Shown in pieces: positions 1-10,100 of a stretch of DNA of 10,468 nucleotides. This DNA comes from Fidelibacterota bacterium (GTDB taxonomy: Bacteria > Fidelibacterota > Fidelibacteria > Fidelibacterales > Fidelibacteraceae). Within the stretch, counting starts at the first letter, position 1; every line of letters starts with the position of its first letter. The notes under the pieces are model-generated. The model saw only the letters and a list, made by a program, of their open reading frames with translations, ran no database searches and was not told the DNA's origin. The DNA lies in assembly GCA_016937825.1 (NCBI GenBank), contig JAFGVT010000120.1, positions 1 to 10,468 on the forward strand. The letters run 5' to 3'. The position numbers and the translations under genes were made by a program.

Positions 1-51
1 GAAGGCGGACGCACCGTAGGCGCCGGCGTGGTAACAGAGATCATTGAATAA
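1..51 (+). CDS. tuf: Elongation factor Tu, C-terminal end (partial)
   Basis: The first 16 codons plus a TAA stop read EGGRTVGAGVVTEIIE. This matches the conserved end of EF-Tu domain 3, where E. coli ends EGGRTVGAGVVAKVLG. EF-Tu is the cytoplasmic GTPase that delivers aminoacyl-tRNA to the ribosomal A site. Only the tail is present, so the GTPase motifs cannot be checked. A tuf gene directly upstream of rpmG-trnW-secE-nusG is a common bacterial arrangement, which supports the call. The stop codon lies within the purine-rich stretch that probably serves as the rpmG ribosome binding site. Confidence 0.9.
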   Translation, partial: EGGRTVGAGVVTEIIE

Positions 52-65
52 AGGCAAACAGCATT

Positions 66-230
66 ATGGCAGGACAAAAAATACGCAATAATATCATTTT
101 GGCATGTTCGGAATGCAAGCACCGCAATTACGCTACGACCAAGAACAAACGCAAGCATCCGGATCGCGTTGAATATAAAAAGTACTGTCCTTGGTGCCAA
201 AAACATACAGCACATAAAGAAACACGGTAA
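66..230 (+). CDS. rpmG: 50S ribosomal protein L33 (bL33), zinc-ribbon form
   Basis: A 54-residue basic protein beginning MAGQKIRNNIILACSECK, the usual length for bL33, a small protein of the large subunit near the E site. Two CxxC pairs (C14/C17 and C41/C44) are intact, so this is the zinc-binding form; many bacteria also or only carry a cysteine-free form. The core NYATTKNKRKHPDRVEYKKYC is typical of the family. The start is the ATG at 66, 14 nt after the tuf stop. A weak AAAGG (50-54) overlapping that stop is the only Shine-Dalgarno candidate. The gene ends 8 nt before tRNA-Trp, so the two are very likely transcribed together. Confidence 0.95.
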   Translation: MAGQKIRNNIILACSECKHRNYATTKNKRKHPDRVEYKKYCPWCQKHTAHKETR

Positions 231-238
231 AACGTGAC

Positions 239-311
<73 letters not shown>

Positions 312-333
312 CAAACGTAAGAGGAACAGACAG

Positions 334-531
334 ATGAAAATGTTTGACAAAGTAAAAGAATTCCTGAGCGGAGTCCGCTTTGAAATGAAGAAGGTCAACT
401 GGCCTTCCTGGGATGAATTGAAGTCCTCAACGGGAGTGGTACTGATCTTTTCGGCCTTTGTGACGCTTTTCGTCGCCGTGGTCGATTTCGGCGTCGGCAC
501 CCTGGTCCGTAAATTAATTGAGTGGTTGTAA
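334..531 (+). CDS. secE: Preprotein translocase subunit SecE
   Basis: A 65-residue short SecE with one membrane segment (about residues 34-58). It corresponds to the minimal SecE of most bacteria rather than the three-helix E. coli form. SecE clamps SecY in the inner-membrane SecYEG channel. The amphipathic helix before the membrane segment carries the family signature E-M-K-K-V-x-W-P-S-W-D-E-L (about residues 17-29). The ATG at 334 follows AAGAGGA (319-325) at 8 nt. A second in-frame ATG two codons later (340) would be too far from that site to be preferred. Immediate linkage to nusG is the standard arrangement. Confidence 0.96.
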   Translation: MKMFDKVKEFLSGVRFEMKKVNWPSWDELKSSTGVVLIFSAFVTLFVAVVDFGVGTLVRKLIEWL

Positions 532-535
532 TACA

Positions 536-1063
536 ATGAAGTGGTATACCTTAAAGGCACTGTCCGGAAAAGAACGCCAGGTGGCGGATCGGATCATTTA
601 TGAAGCCGATCAGTCCGGATTTGCCGAATCCATCGAGAACGTCCTCGTTCCGACCGAAAACGTCGTGGAAATGCGGGACGGGAAGAAACGTACCCGGGTC
701 AAGGTATTCTATCCCGGCTACATCATGATCAAGATGGAAATGACCTCGGAAACGAAATACTTCGTCGAGAACATTTCCGGCGTGATCAGCTTCGTCGGAT
801 CGCAGGGAATACCGCAGGTATTGACGGACAAAGAAGTTGCACGCATCCTGGGCGAGGTCGAAAAGAAAGACGGCCGCGAGGTGATGGCAACGCCCTTCCG
901 TGCGGGCGACCCCGTCAAGGTGGTCGACGGCCCCTTTGTTGATTTCTCCGGAACGGTTGAGGAGGTCAATGACGAAAAGCGCAAGCTGAAGGTCATGGTC
1001 AGCATTTTCGGCCGCTCAACCCCTGTGGAACTGGATTATCTTCAGGTGGAAAAAGAGAAATAA
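536..1063 (+). CDS. nusG: Transcription termination/antitermination factor NusG
   Basis: A 175-residue protein. The NGN domain spans about residues 1-105 and starts MKWYTLKALSGKE, with the FYPGY motif at 59-63 region. It binds the RNA polymerase clamp and couples transcription to translation and Rho. The C-terminal KOW domain (about 122-175, AGDPVKVVDGPFVDFSGTV) is the part known to contact S10 or Rho. Length is typical. The frame is open upstream to a TTG at 518 inside secE, but the ATG at 536 starts exactly at the conserved MKWY and is preferred. It lies 4 nt after the secE stop, with only an imperfect GAGTGG (520-525) upstream, so translational coupling to secE is likely. Confidence 0.96.
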   Translation: MKWYTLKALSGKERQVADRIIYEADQSGFAESIENVLVPTENVVEMRDGKKRTRVKVFYPGYIMIKMEMTSETKYFVENISGVISFVGSQGIPQVLTDKEVARILGEVEKKDGREVMATPFRAGDPVKVVDGPFVDFSGTVEEVNDEKRKLKVMVSIFGRSTPVELDYLQVEKEK

Positions 1064-1064
1064 G

Positions 1065-1081
1065 AAACGATTAAACCTAAA
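1065..1081 (+). repeat. AAACnATTAAACCTnAA leader motif, copy 1 (upstream of rplK)
   Basis: This 17-nt stretch right after the nusG stop matches 2773-2789 (upstream of rplL) at 15 of 17 positions, including an unbroken ATTAAACCT. Both copies sit in the short AT-rich leader of a ribosomal stalk gene. Here the CCT can pair with the AGG at 1085-1087, the only Shine-Dalgarno-like sequence of rplK, forming a 4-bp ACCT/AGGT hairpin with a 6-nt loop. The match is seen directly; any function is inference, and AT-rich chance similarity is possible. Confidence 0.35.
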
Positions 1082-1098
1082 AACAGGTAAGAAGAAGT

Positions 1099-1524
1099 AT
1101 GGCAAAGAAAGTAGATGCAATCATCAAGTTACAGCTTCCTGCAGGCAAAGCGAACCCGTCCCCGCCCGTTGGCCCGGCTTTGGGACAGCATGGTGTGAAT
1201 ATCATGGAGTTCTGCAAAGCATACAATGCAAAGACCCAGGACCAAATGGGCACGATCATTCCTGTTGTGATCACCGTGTATGCCGACCGCTCGTTTTCAT
1301 TTGTTACGAAAACACCCCCTGCAGCAGTGTTGCTGAAAAAAGCCGCCAAGATCGAACGAGGCTCCGCCGTATCCAATAAGGAGAAGGTGGGAAAGGTCAC
1401 GCAGAAGGATCTTGAGGAAATTGCCACATTGAAAATGAACGACTTAAACGCCCATACCGTGGAGCAGGCGATGCGAATGATCGCAGGAACCGCTCGCAGC
1501 ATGGGATTAAAGATTGAAGGTTAA
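1099..1524 (+). CDS. rplK: 50S ribosomal protein L11 (uL11)
   Basis: A 141-residue protein, the exact usual length. L11 binds the GTPase-associated region of 23S rRNA at the base of the stalk and takes part in factor binding and RelA activation. The N-terminal domain holds the conserved proline-rich segment NPSPPVGPALGQHGVNI (residues 19-35), whose prolines form the thiostrepton contact face; it looks wild type. The C-terminal rRNA-binding domain (about 75-141) ends with AHTVEQAMRMIAGTARSMGL. The ATG at 1099 follows a weak purine-rich AGGTAAGAAGAAG rather than a strong Shine-Dalgarno sequence. The gene lies 35 nt after nusG and 16 nt before rplA, the usual L11-L1 pair. Confidence 0.97.
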   Translation: MAKKVDAIIKLQLPAGKANPSPPVGPALGQHGVNIMEFCKAYNAKTQDQMGTIIPVVITVYADRSFSFVTKTPPAAVLLKKAAKIERGSAVSNKEKVGKVTQKDLEEIATLKMNDLNAHTVEQAMRMIAGTARSMGLKIEG

Positions 1525-1526
1525 CT

Positions 1527-1531
1527 GGAGG
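1527..1531 (+). promoter_or_regulatory. Shine-Dalgarno of rplA
   Basis: GGAGG lies 9 nt before the ATG at 1541. It decides the rplA start: the frame is also open from a TTG at 1514 inside rplK, but that codon has no ribosome binding site and lies upstream of this one. Confidence 0.8.
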
Positions 1532-1540
1532 CAGGAATTA

Positions 1541-2233
1541 ATGAATCACAGTAGGCGATATACGGCAAATCTGAGTCTTGTGGACAAGGTGACGGAATAC
1601 TCCCTTGCCGACGGGCTTGAACTGATCAAAAAAGCCGCAAATGCCAAATTCGACGAATCCATAGAATTGACGCTCAACCTGGGCGTTGATCCCCGGTATG
1701 CCGATCAGAATATCCGCGGAACGGTGATCCTTCCGCACGGGACCGGAAAAAAAGTCCGCGTCCTGGTCCTGACACAGGGTGATAAGGTCAAGGAGGCGAA
1801 AGCTGCCGGGGCCGATTACGCAGGTCTGGACGAATATGTCAAAAAGATCGAAGAGGGATGGTTCGAGTTTGATGTTTGTATAGCGACACCCGACGTCATG
1901 CGCCATGTCGGCAAGCTCGGCCGCGCTCTTGGTACGCGGGGACTGATGCCGAACCCGAAGACGGGAACCGTTACGGATGATGTCGAACAGGCTGTAAAAG
2001 AAGCGAAAGCCGGAAAGATCAGCTTCCGTGTCGACAAATTCGGCATTCTTCATGTTCTTATCGGCAAGGCGTCTTTTTCAGTGGAACAGTTAGCAGATAA
2101 TATCAGGGGAATGGTTGCCACCGTCATGAAAATGAAACCGACGACCTTAAAGGGGACGTACCTTCGTAAGATCTCGATCTCGTCCACCCAGGGCCCCGGA
2201 ATTAAAATCGATAAACAATCTGCGTTAGCTTAG
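1541..2233 (+). CDS. rplA: 50S ribosomal protein L1 (uL1)
   Basis: A 230-residue protein of normal L1 length. L1 forms the mobile stalk by the E site and in many bacteria represses its own operon by binding an mRNA mimic of its 23S site. The L1 signature is clear in domain II, with TPDVMRHVGKLGRALGTRGL at residues 116-135 followed by MPNPKTGTV. Domain I is formed from the N- and C-terminal parts (about 1-67 and 159-230), including the terminal KGTYLRKISISSTQGPG. The ATG at 1541 is chosen over the TTG at 1514 because of the GGAGG at 1527-1531. Only 16 nt separate it from rplK, so any L1 autoregulatory site should lie near the rplK start or inside nusG. I could not identify one by eye. Confidence 0.96.
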   Translation: MNHSRRYTANLSLVDKVTEYSLADGLELIKKAANAKFDESIELTLNLGVDPRYADQNIRGTVILPHGTGKKVRVLVLTQGDKVKEAKAAGADYAGLDEYVKKIEEGWFEFDVCIATPDVMRHVGKLGRALGTRGLMPNPKTGTVTDDVEQAVKEAKAGKISFRVDKFGILHVLIGKASFSVEQLADNIRGMVATVMKMKPTTLKGTYLRKISISSTQGPGIKIDKQSALA

Positions 2234-2237
2234 GAGG
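2233..2237 (+). promoter_or_regulatory. Shine-Dalgarno of rplJ
   Basis: GGAGG starts at the last base of the rplA TAG stop and lies 7 nt before the rplJ ATG at 2245. It supports that ATG over the in-frame TTG at 2239, which would be only 1 nt away. The overlap with the rplA stop suggests that terminating ribosomes can reinitiate on rplJ. Confidence 0.8.
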
Positions 2238-2244
2238 TTTGTTC

Positions 2245-2769
2245 ATGCCAACCCCGAAAAAAATTGAAATCGTTCAGGAAGTCTCCGAAAAGATCAAAGG
2301 CGCCGGCGCCGTGTACTTTTCCGATTACCTGGGCCTGAATGTCGCACAGATCAATGACCTGCGTTCCGAACTGTTCGCAAAAAAGGTCAACATGCAGGTT
2401 GTCAAGAACACGCTGATCTTCCGCGCCCTGAAAGACCTCGGTTATGACGTGAAGAAAAAGGATTTTCTTACCGGTTCGACCGCGCTGATCTACGGAAACG
2501 ACCCCGTCGCTCCGGCGAAGGTGCTGGCCGAATTTCAAAAGAAGATGAAAGACCTCAAGAAACCCGAAGTCAAGGCCCTGATCTTTGAAGGACAGCTCTG
2601 CGGAAAAGAAAAAGTGGACACGATCGCAAAATTGCCCTCGGCGCAAGTGCTGATGGCGACCCTGCTCGGAACGCTTGTTTCACCCATGCAGAAGGTGCTC
2701 GGATGCCTGCAGGCACCCATGCGCAACATGCTGGGCGTTTTGAAATCACTGGAAGCAAAAAAGAATTAA
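2245..2769 (+). CDS. rplJ: 50S ribosomal protein L10 (uL10)
   Basis: A 174-residue protein. L10 anchors the L7/L12 dimers to 23S rRNA next to L11. The N-terminal rRNA-binding domain begins MPTPKKIEIVQEVSEKIKGA and includes the family segments FSDYLGLNVAQINDLR (about residues 25-40) and VVKNTLIFRAL (about 52-62). The C-terminal helix that carries L12 dimers lies after about residue 140, including APMRNMLGVLKSLEAKKN. The gene lies 11 nt after rplA and 43 nt before rplL. In E. coli and B. subtilis a long leader before rplJ binds the L10-L12 complex for autoregulation; there is no room for such a leader in this gap. Confidence 0.96.
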   Translation: MPTPKKIEIVQEVSEKIKGAGAVYFSDYLGLNVAQINDLRSELFAKKVNMQVVKNTLIFRALKDLGYDVKKKDFLTGSTALIYGNDPVAPAKVLAEFQKKMKDLKKPEVKALIFEGQLCGKEKVDTIAKLPSAQVLMATLLGTLVSPMQKVLGCLQAPMRNMLGVLKSLEAKKN

Positions 2770-2772
2770 CAT

Positions 2773-2789
2773 AAACAATTAAACCTCAA
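2773..2789 (+). repeat. AAACnATTAAACCTnAA leader motif, copy 2 (upstream of rplL)
   Basis: Second copy of the 17-nt near-repeat described at 1065-1081, with 15 of 17 positions identical. It starts 3 nt after the rplJ stop and ends 23 nt before the rplL ATG. Its CCT is part of the 5' arm of the weak hairpin at 2784-2803. Function is unknown, and chance similarity in AT-rich leaders cannot be excluded. Confidence 0.35.
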
Positions 2790-2803
2790 GTTGAATTTGA
2801 AGG
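2784..2803 (+). promoter_or_regulatory. Weak hairpin overlapping the rplL Shine-Dalgarno
   Basis: CCTCAAG (2784-2790) can pair with TTTG (2796-2799) and AGG (2801-2803) across a single bulged A, leaving a 5-nt loop: seven pairs, one of them G-U. The 3' arm takes up the first half of the strong AGGAGG (2801-2806), which lies 6 nt before the rplL ATG. If formed, the hairpin would tune rplL translation. The pairing is visible; stability and role are inference. Confidence 0.3.
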
Positions 2804-2812
2804 AGGATTAAA

Positions 2813-3190
2813 ATGGCCGACATTAAACGAGCCGATGTATTAGCATACTTAGAGACGGCAAACATGCTGGAAATCTCTGAACTGATCAAAGAGATCGAAG
2901 TAAAATTCGGCGTTACCGCCGCCGCACCCGTAGCGGTCGCCGCCGCGCCGGTTGCCGCCGCTGAAGAAGTCGAAGAGAAAACCGAATTTGACGTCATGCT
3001 CACCGGCTTTGGCGACAAAAAGATCAATGTCATCAAAGTCGTTCGTGAATTGACCGGTCTTGGACTGAAAGAAGCCAAGGATCTGGTTGAAAGCGCCCCC
3101 GTAGCTGTTAAAGAAGGTTTGTCAAAGGACAGCGCAGCGGAAATTAAAACAAAACTTGAAGAAGCCGGAGCAACAGTAGAACTAAAGTAA
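2813..3190 (+). CDS. rplL: 50S ribosomal protein L7/L12 (bL12)
   Basis: A 125-residue acidic protein, the multi-copy stalk protein that recruits and stimulates EF-Tu, EF-G, IF2 and RF3. The N-terminal dimerisation domain (about 1-34, with MLEISELIKEIEVKFGV) binds L10. The flexible hinge (about 35-55) is a low-complexity Ala/Val/Pro run followed by EEVEE. The C-terminal factor-binding domain (about 56-125) has the conserved FDVMLTGFGDKKINVIKVVR, and then GLGLKEAKDLVE with its basic contact residues. AGGAGG at 2801-2806, 6 nt before the ATG, is among the best ribosome binding sites in the window, which fits the need for several L12 copies per ribosome. A terminator-like hairpin follows. Confidence 0.97.
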   Translation: MADIKRADVLAYLETANMLEISELIKEIEVKFGVTAAAPVAVAAAPVAAAEEVEEKTEFDVMLTGFGDKKINVIKVVRELTGLGLKEAKDLVESAPVAVKEGLSKDSAAEIKTKLEEAGATVELK

Positions 3191-3224
3191 TGGTTGTACG
3201 TGAAACGCTCAGAGAGTTCAAAAT

Positions 3225-3258
3225 GAGCCGTCAAAACAACGATGGCTCTATTTGTTTT
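3225..3258 (+). terminator. Terminator-like attenuator hairpin between rplL and rpoB
   Basis: GAGCCGTC (3225-3232) pairs with GATGGCTC (3241-3248): eight pairs including one G-U, around the 8-nt loop AAAACAAC. The stem is followed at once by TATTTGTTTT (3249-3258), an interrupted T tract. The hairpin starts 34 nt after the rplL stop and ends 39 nt before the rpoB start. Stem and tract resemble a partial intrinsic terminator. Since rpoB must be transcribed, it most likely acts as an attenuator, by analogy with the known rplL-rpoB attenuator of E. coli. It could also be a processing site. The rest of the 97-nt gap (3191-3287) shows no small gene and no convincing promoter. Confidence 0.6.
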
Positions 3259-3273
3259 ATTAAAAATATACAA

Positions 3274-3279
3274 GGGAGG
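3274..3279 (+). promoter_or_regulatory. Shine-Dalgarno of rpoB (TTG start)
   Basis: GGGAGG lies 8 nt before the TTG at 3288. The next residues read ASIKRKIKRTSFSKI, matching the N-terminal region expected for beta, and no nearby in-frame ATG competes. The site therefore fixes TTG as the start. Confidence 0.8.
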
Positions 3280-3287
3280 ACATTCTC

Positions 3288-7103
<3,816 letters not shown>

Positions 7104-7114
7104 TATCCTTCTAT

Positions 7115-7120
7115 AGGAGG
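7115..7120 (+). promoter_or_regulatory. Shine-Dalgarno of rpoC (TTG start)
   Basis: AGGAGG lies 7 nt before the TTG at 7128. Another in-frame TTG two codons later (7134) would be 13 nt away, so 7128 is preferred. TCCT (7106-7109) could pair with AGGA (7115-7118) over a 5-nt loop, a marginal 4-bp hairpin. Confidence 0.75.
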
Positions 7121-7127
7121 AGTTACT

Positions 7128-10100
7128 TTGGCATTGAGCACATTACAACAAAAGTCGACGAGCAAAGACTTCCAGAAAATACAGATACGTCTTTCCTCGC
7201 CGGAATCGATATTGAGTAAATCCCGCGGTGAGGTCCTGAAACCCGAGACCATCAACTATCGCTCCTACAAACCCGAAAAAGACGGGTTGTTCTGCGAAAA
7301 GATATTTGGTCCGGTCAAGGACTGGGAATGTCACTGCGGCAAATACAAACGCATTCGCTACAAAGGGATCGTCTGCGACCGATGCGGCGTGGAAGTTACG
7401 CGCAAAAGTGTCCGGCGCGAACGGATGGGCCATATTAACCTGGCCGTTCCGGTCGTTCATATCTGGTTCCTGAAATCCATCCCCTCGAAACTGGCGAATG
7501 TTCTCGGGATTGCCGCAAAAGAACTCGAACAGATCATTTACTATGAATCGTATGTCGTGATCCAGCCCGGCAAGGCCGAAGTCGAGGATAACGGAAAAGT
7601 ACGCCCCGTCCGCCATATGGAATTGCTGGATGAGGATACCTATTTCGAACTTCTCTACGCCTACGGGGAAGAATCCGAACAGACGATCGATGAAAAGGAC
7701 CTGTTCATCGCCAAGACCGGCGCTCAGGCGGTTTACGAACTGCTGGTCGATCTTGACGTTCATCAGATCGTCAGCGAACTGAAGGCGCAGCTTAAGACGA
7801 CGAACTCCGTTTCCGAACGCGACGACATCGTCAAACGCCTTAAGATACTGAAATCTTTCCTGAACAATGAAGATGAAGAACCGATCAACCGTCCGGAATT
7901 CATGATCCTGAAGGTGCTTCCCGTCATTCCTCCGGAATTACGCCCGCTTGTCCCGCTGGAAGGCGGACGTTTTGCGGCTTCGGACCTGAATGACCTCTAC
8001 CGCCGCGTGATCATCCGGAACAACCGCTTAAAACAGCTGATCGATATCAAGGCTCCGGAAGTCATCCTCCGGAACGAAAAACGCATGCTCCAGGAAGCCG
8101 TGGACTCCCTTTTCGACAACGGAAGAAAACGTGCGGCGGTCCGTTCCGGCACACGCCGTCCGCTGAAATCCCTGTCCGATATGCTCAACGGCAAAGAGGG
8201 CCGGTTCCGTCAGAACCTGCTCGGGAAACGCGTCGATTATTCTGCGCGTTCCGTGATCGTTGTGGGTCCCGAATTGAAGATGCACGAATGCGGTATCCCG
8301 AAAAAAATGGCTACCGAACTGTTCAAGCCGCATCTCATCCACGAATTGCTTGTCCGCGGGAAAGCGGGAACGGCCAAGGTCGCCAAGACCATGGTCGAAC
8401 GTCGCGACCCCGAGGTCATGAACCTTCTGGAATATGTCGTAAAAGATCACCCCGTTCTGCTGAACCGCGCACCGACCCTGCACCGTCTGGGTATTCAGGC
8501 GTTCCAGCCCATCCTGATAGACGGGAAAGCCATCCGTATCCATCCGCTCGTTTGTTCCGCGTTCAACGCCGACTTCGACGGGGACCAGATGGCGGTGCAC
8601 GTGCCGCTTTCCTTTGAAGCGCAGATCGAGTGCCGCATGCTGATGCTTGCGAGCAGCAACATCCTGCACCCCGCGCACGGGAACCCGATCGCCATTCCTT
8701 CACAGGACATGGTGCTGGGCTCCTATTACATCACCCGTGCCAAATCCAACCAGCCCGGCGAGGGTTCCGTCTTTTACAGTAAGGACGAAGCCCTGCTTGC
8801 TCTGGAAAACAACTGGGTGACCCTGCACGCGAAGGTCAAACTGCTGGTGGAGGGAAAGATCATTCCCACCACGATCGGCCGCATCCTGTTCAACTCGATC
8901 GTTCCCGATGAACTGCCGTTCTACAACGAACTCATTACCAAAAAACGGATCGAAAGCATTGTCGGGGAAAGCAACCGCATCGTCGGCATCAACCGCACGG
9001 TGGAATTTCTGGACGACCTGAAAAACCTCGGTTTCGCCATGGCGACCCAATCCGGCGTATCCATCGGGCTTTCAGACGTTATCATCCCGGAAGACAAATT
9101 TACCATTATCGATAAGACCCAGAAAAGCGTGAATGACATCAACGATAAACGCAGCCGCGGATTCATCACGGAGAACGAGCGTTACAACAAGGTCATTGAC
9201 GCCTGGTCAAAGACCACCGATGCCGTACAGGCGGTCATGAACAAAAAGCTGGTCGAAGACAACGAAGGTTTCAACCCGCTGTTCATGATGTCCGACTCCG
9301 GCGCCCGCGGCTCCAAGGACCAGATCAAACAGCTTGCCGGTATGCGCGGACTGATGAACAAACCGCAGAAGAACGTGACCGGCGGCGGCGGCGATATTAT
9401 TGAAACGCCCATTACCTCGAACTTCAAAGAAGGGCTGACCGTTCTGGAATACTTCATTTCCACCCACGGCGCCCGAAAAGGTCTTTCCGATACGGCCCTG
9501 AAGACGGCGGATGCCGGTTACCTTACCCGTCGTCTCGTTGACGTCGCCCAGGATGTGGTGATCAACGAAGAGGACTGCGGTACGATCAACGGAATTCGCG
9601 TCACGTCCCTGAAAGAAGGGGAAAATATTATTGAATACCTGAAAGAACGTATCGTCGGCCGCGTACTGCAGGAAGATGTGATCGACCCCCTGACCGACGA
9701 GGTCATCGCGGAAGTCGGCCAGTTCGTCGACGAGACGCTGGCAGACCGCATCTCCAATAGCAATGTGGAATCCGTCTATATTCGTTCCGTCCTCACCTGT
9801 GAAGCCCGGACCGGCGTTTGTGCGAAATGCTACGGACGCAACCTGGCGACCGACAAACTGGTCAACACCGGAGAGGCCGTGGGAATTATGGCCGCGCAAT
9901 CCATCGGTGAGCCCGGCACGCAGCTGACCCTGCGTACCTTCCACATCGGCGGTACCGCCAGCCGTATCATTCAGGAATCGCATCAGACGGCACGTTTCGA
10001 AGGACGGGTTGAATTTTCCGACAATCTTCTGATCTCGGAAAACGACCTGAACATCGTGCTCGTCCGTAACGGAAAAATATCGATCATCGACAGTGACAAC

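Noticed and set aside
518..535. TTG at 518 as the nusG start, overlapping secE
   Set aside because: The ATG at 536 coincides with the conserved MKWY start of NusG; the six extra residues are atypical.
1514..1540. TTG at 1514 as the rplA start, overlapping rplK
   Set aside because: A clear GGAGG at 1527-1531 is spaced for the ATG at 1541, and the extension includes the translated ribosome binding site.
2239..2244. TTG at 2239 as the rplJ start
   Set aside because: Too close to the GGAGG at 2233-2237; the ATG at 2245 has ideal spacing and a normal L10 N-terminus.
2912..2975. GC-rich Ala/Val/Pro-coding repeat in rplL
   Set aside because: It is the normal low-complexity hinge of L7/L12, not a DNA repeat element.
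3252..3272. Possible promoter in front of rpoB (TTGTTT ... TATACA)
   Set aside because: The spacer is only about 9 nt, too short for a sigma70-type promoter, and the TTGTTT belongs to the hairpin T tract. No Bacteroidota-type TAnnTTTG box with a matching upstream TTTG was found.
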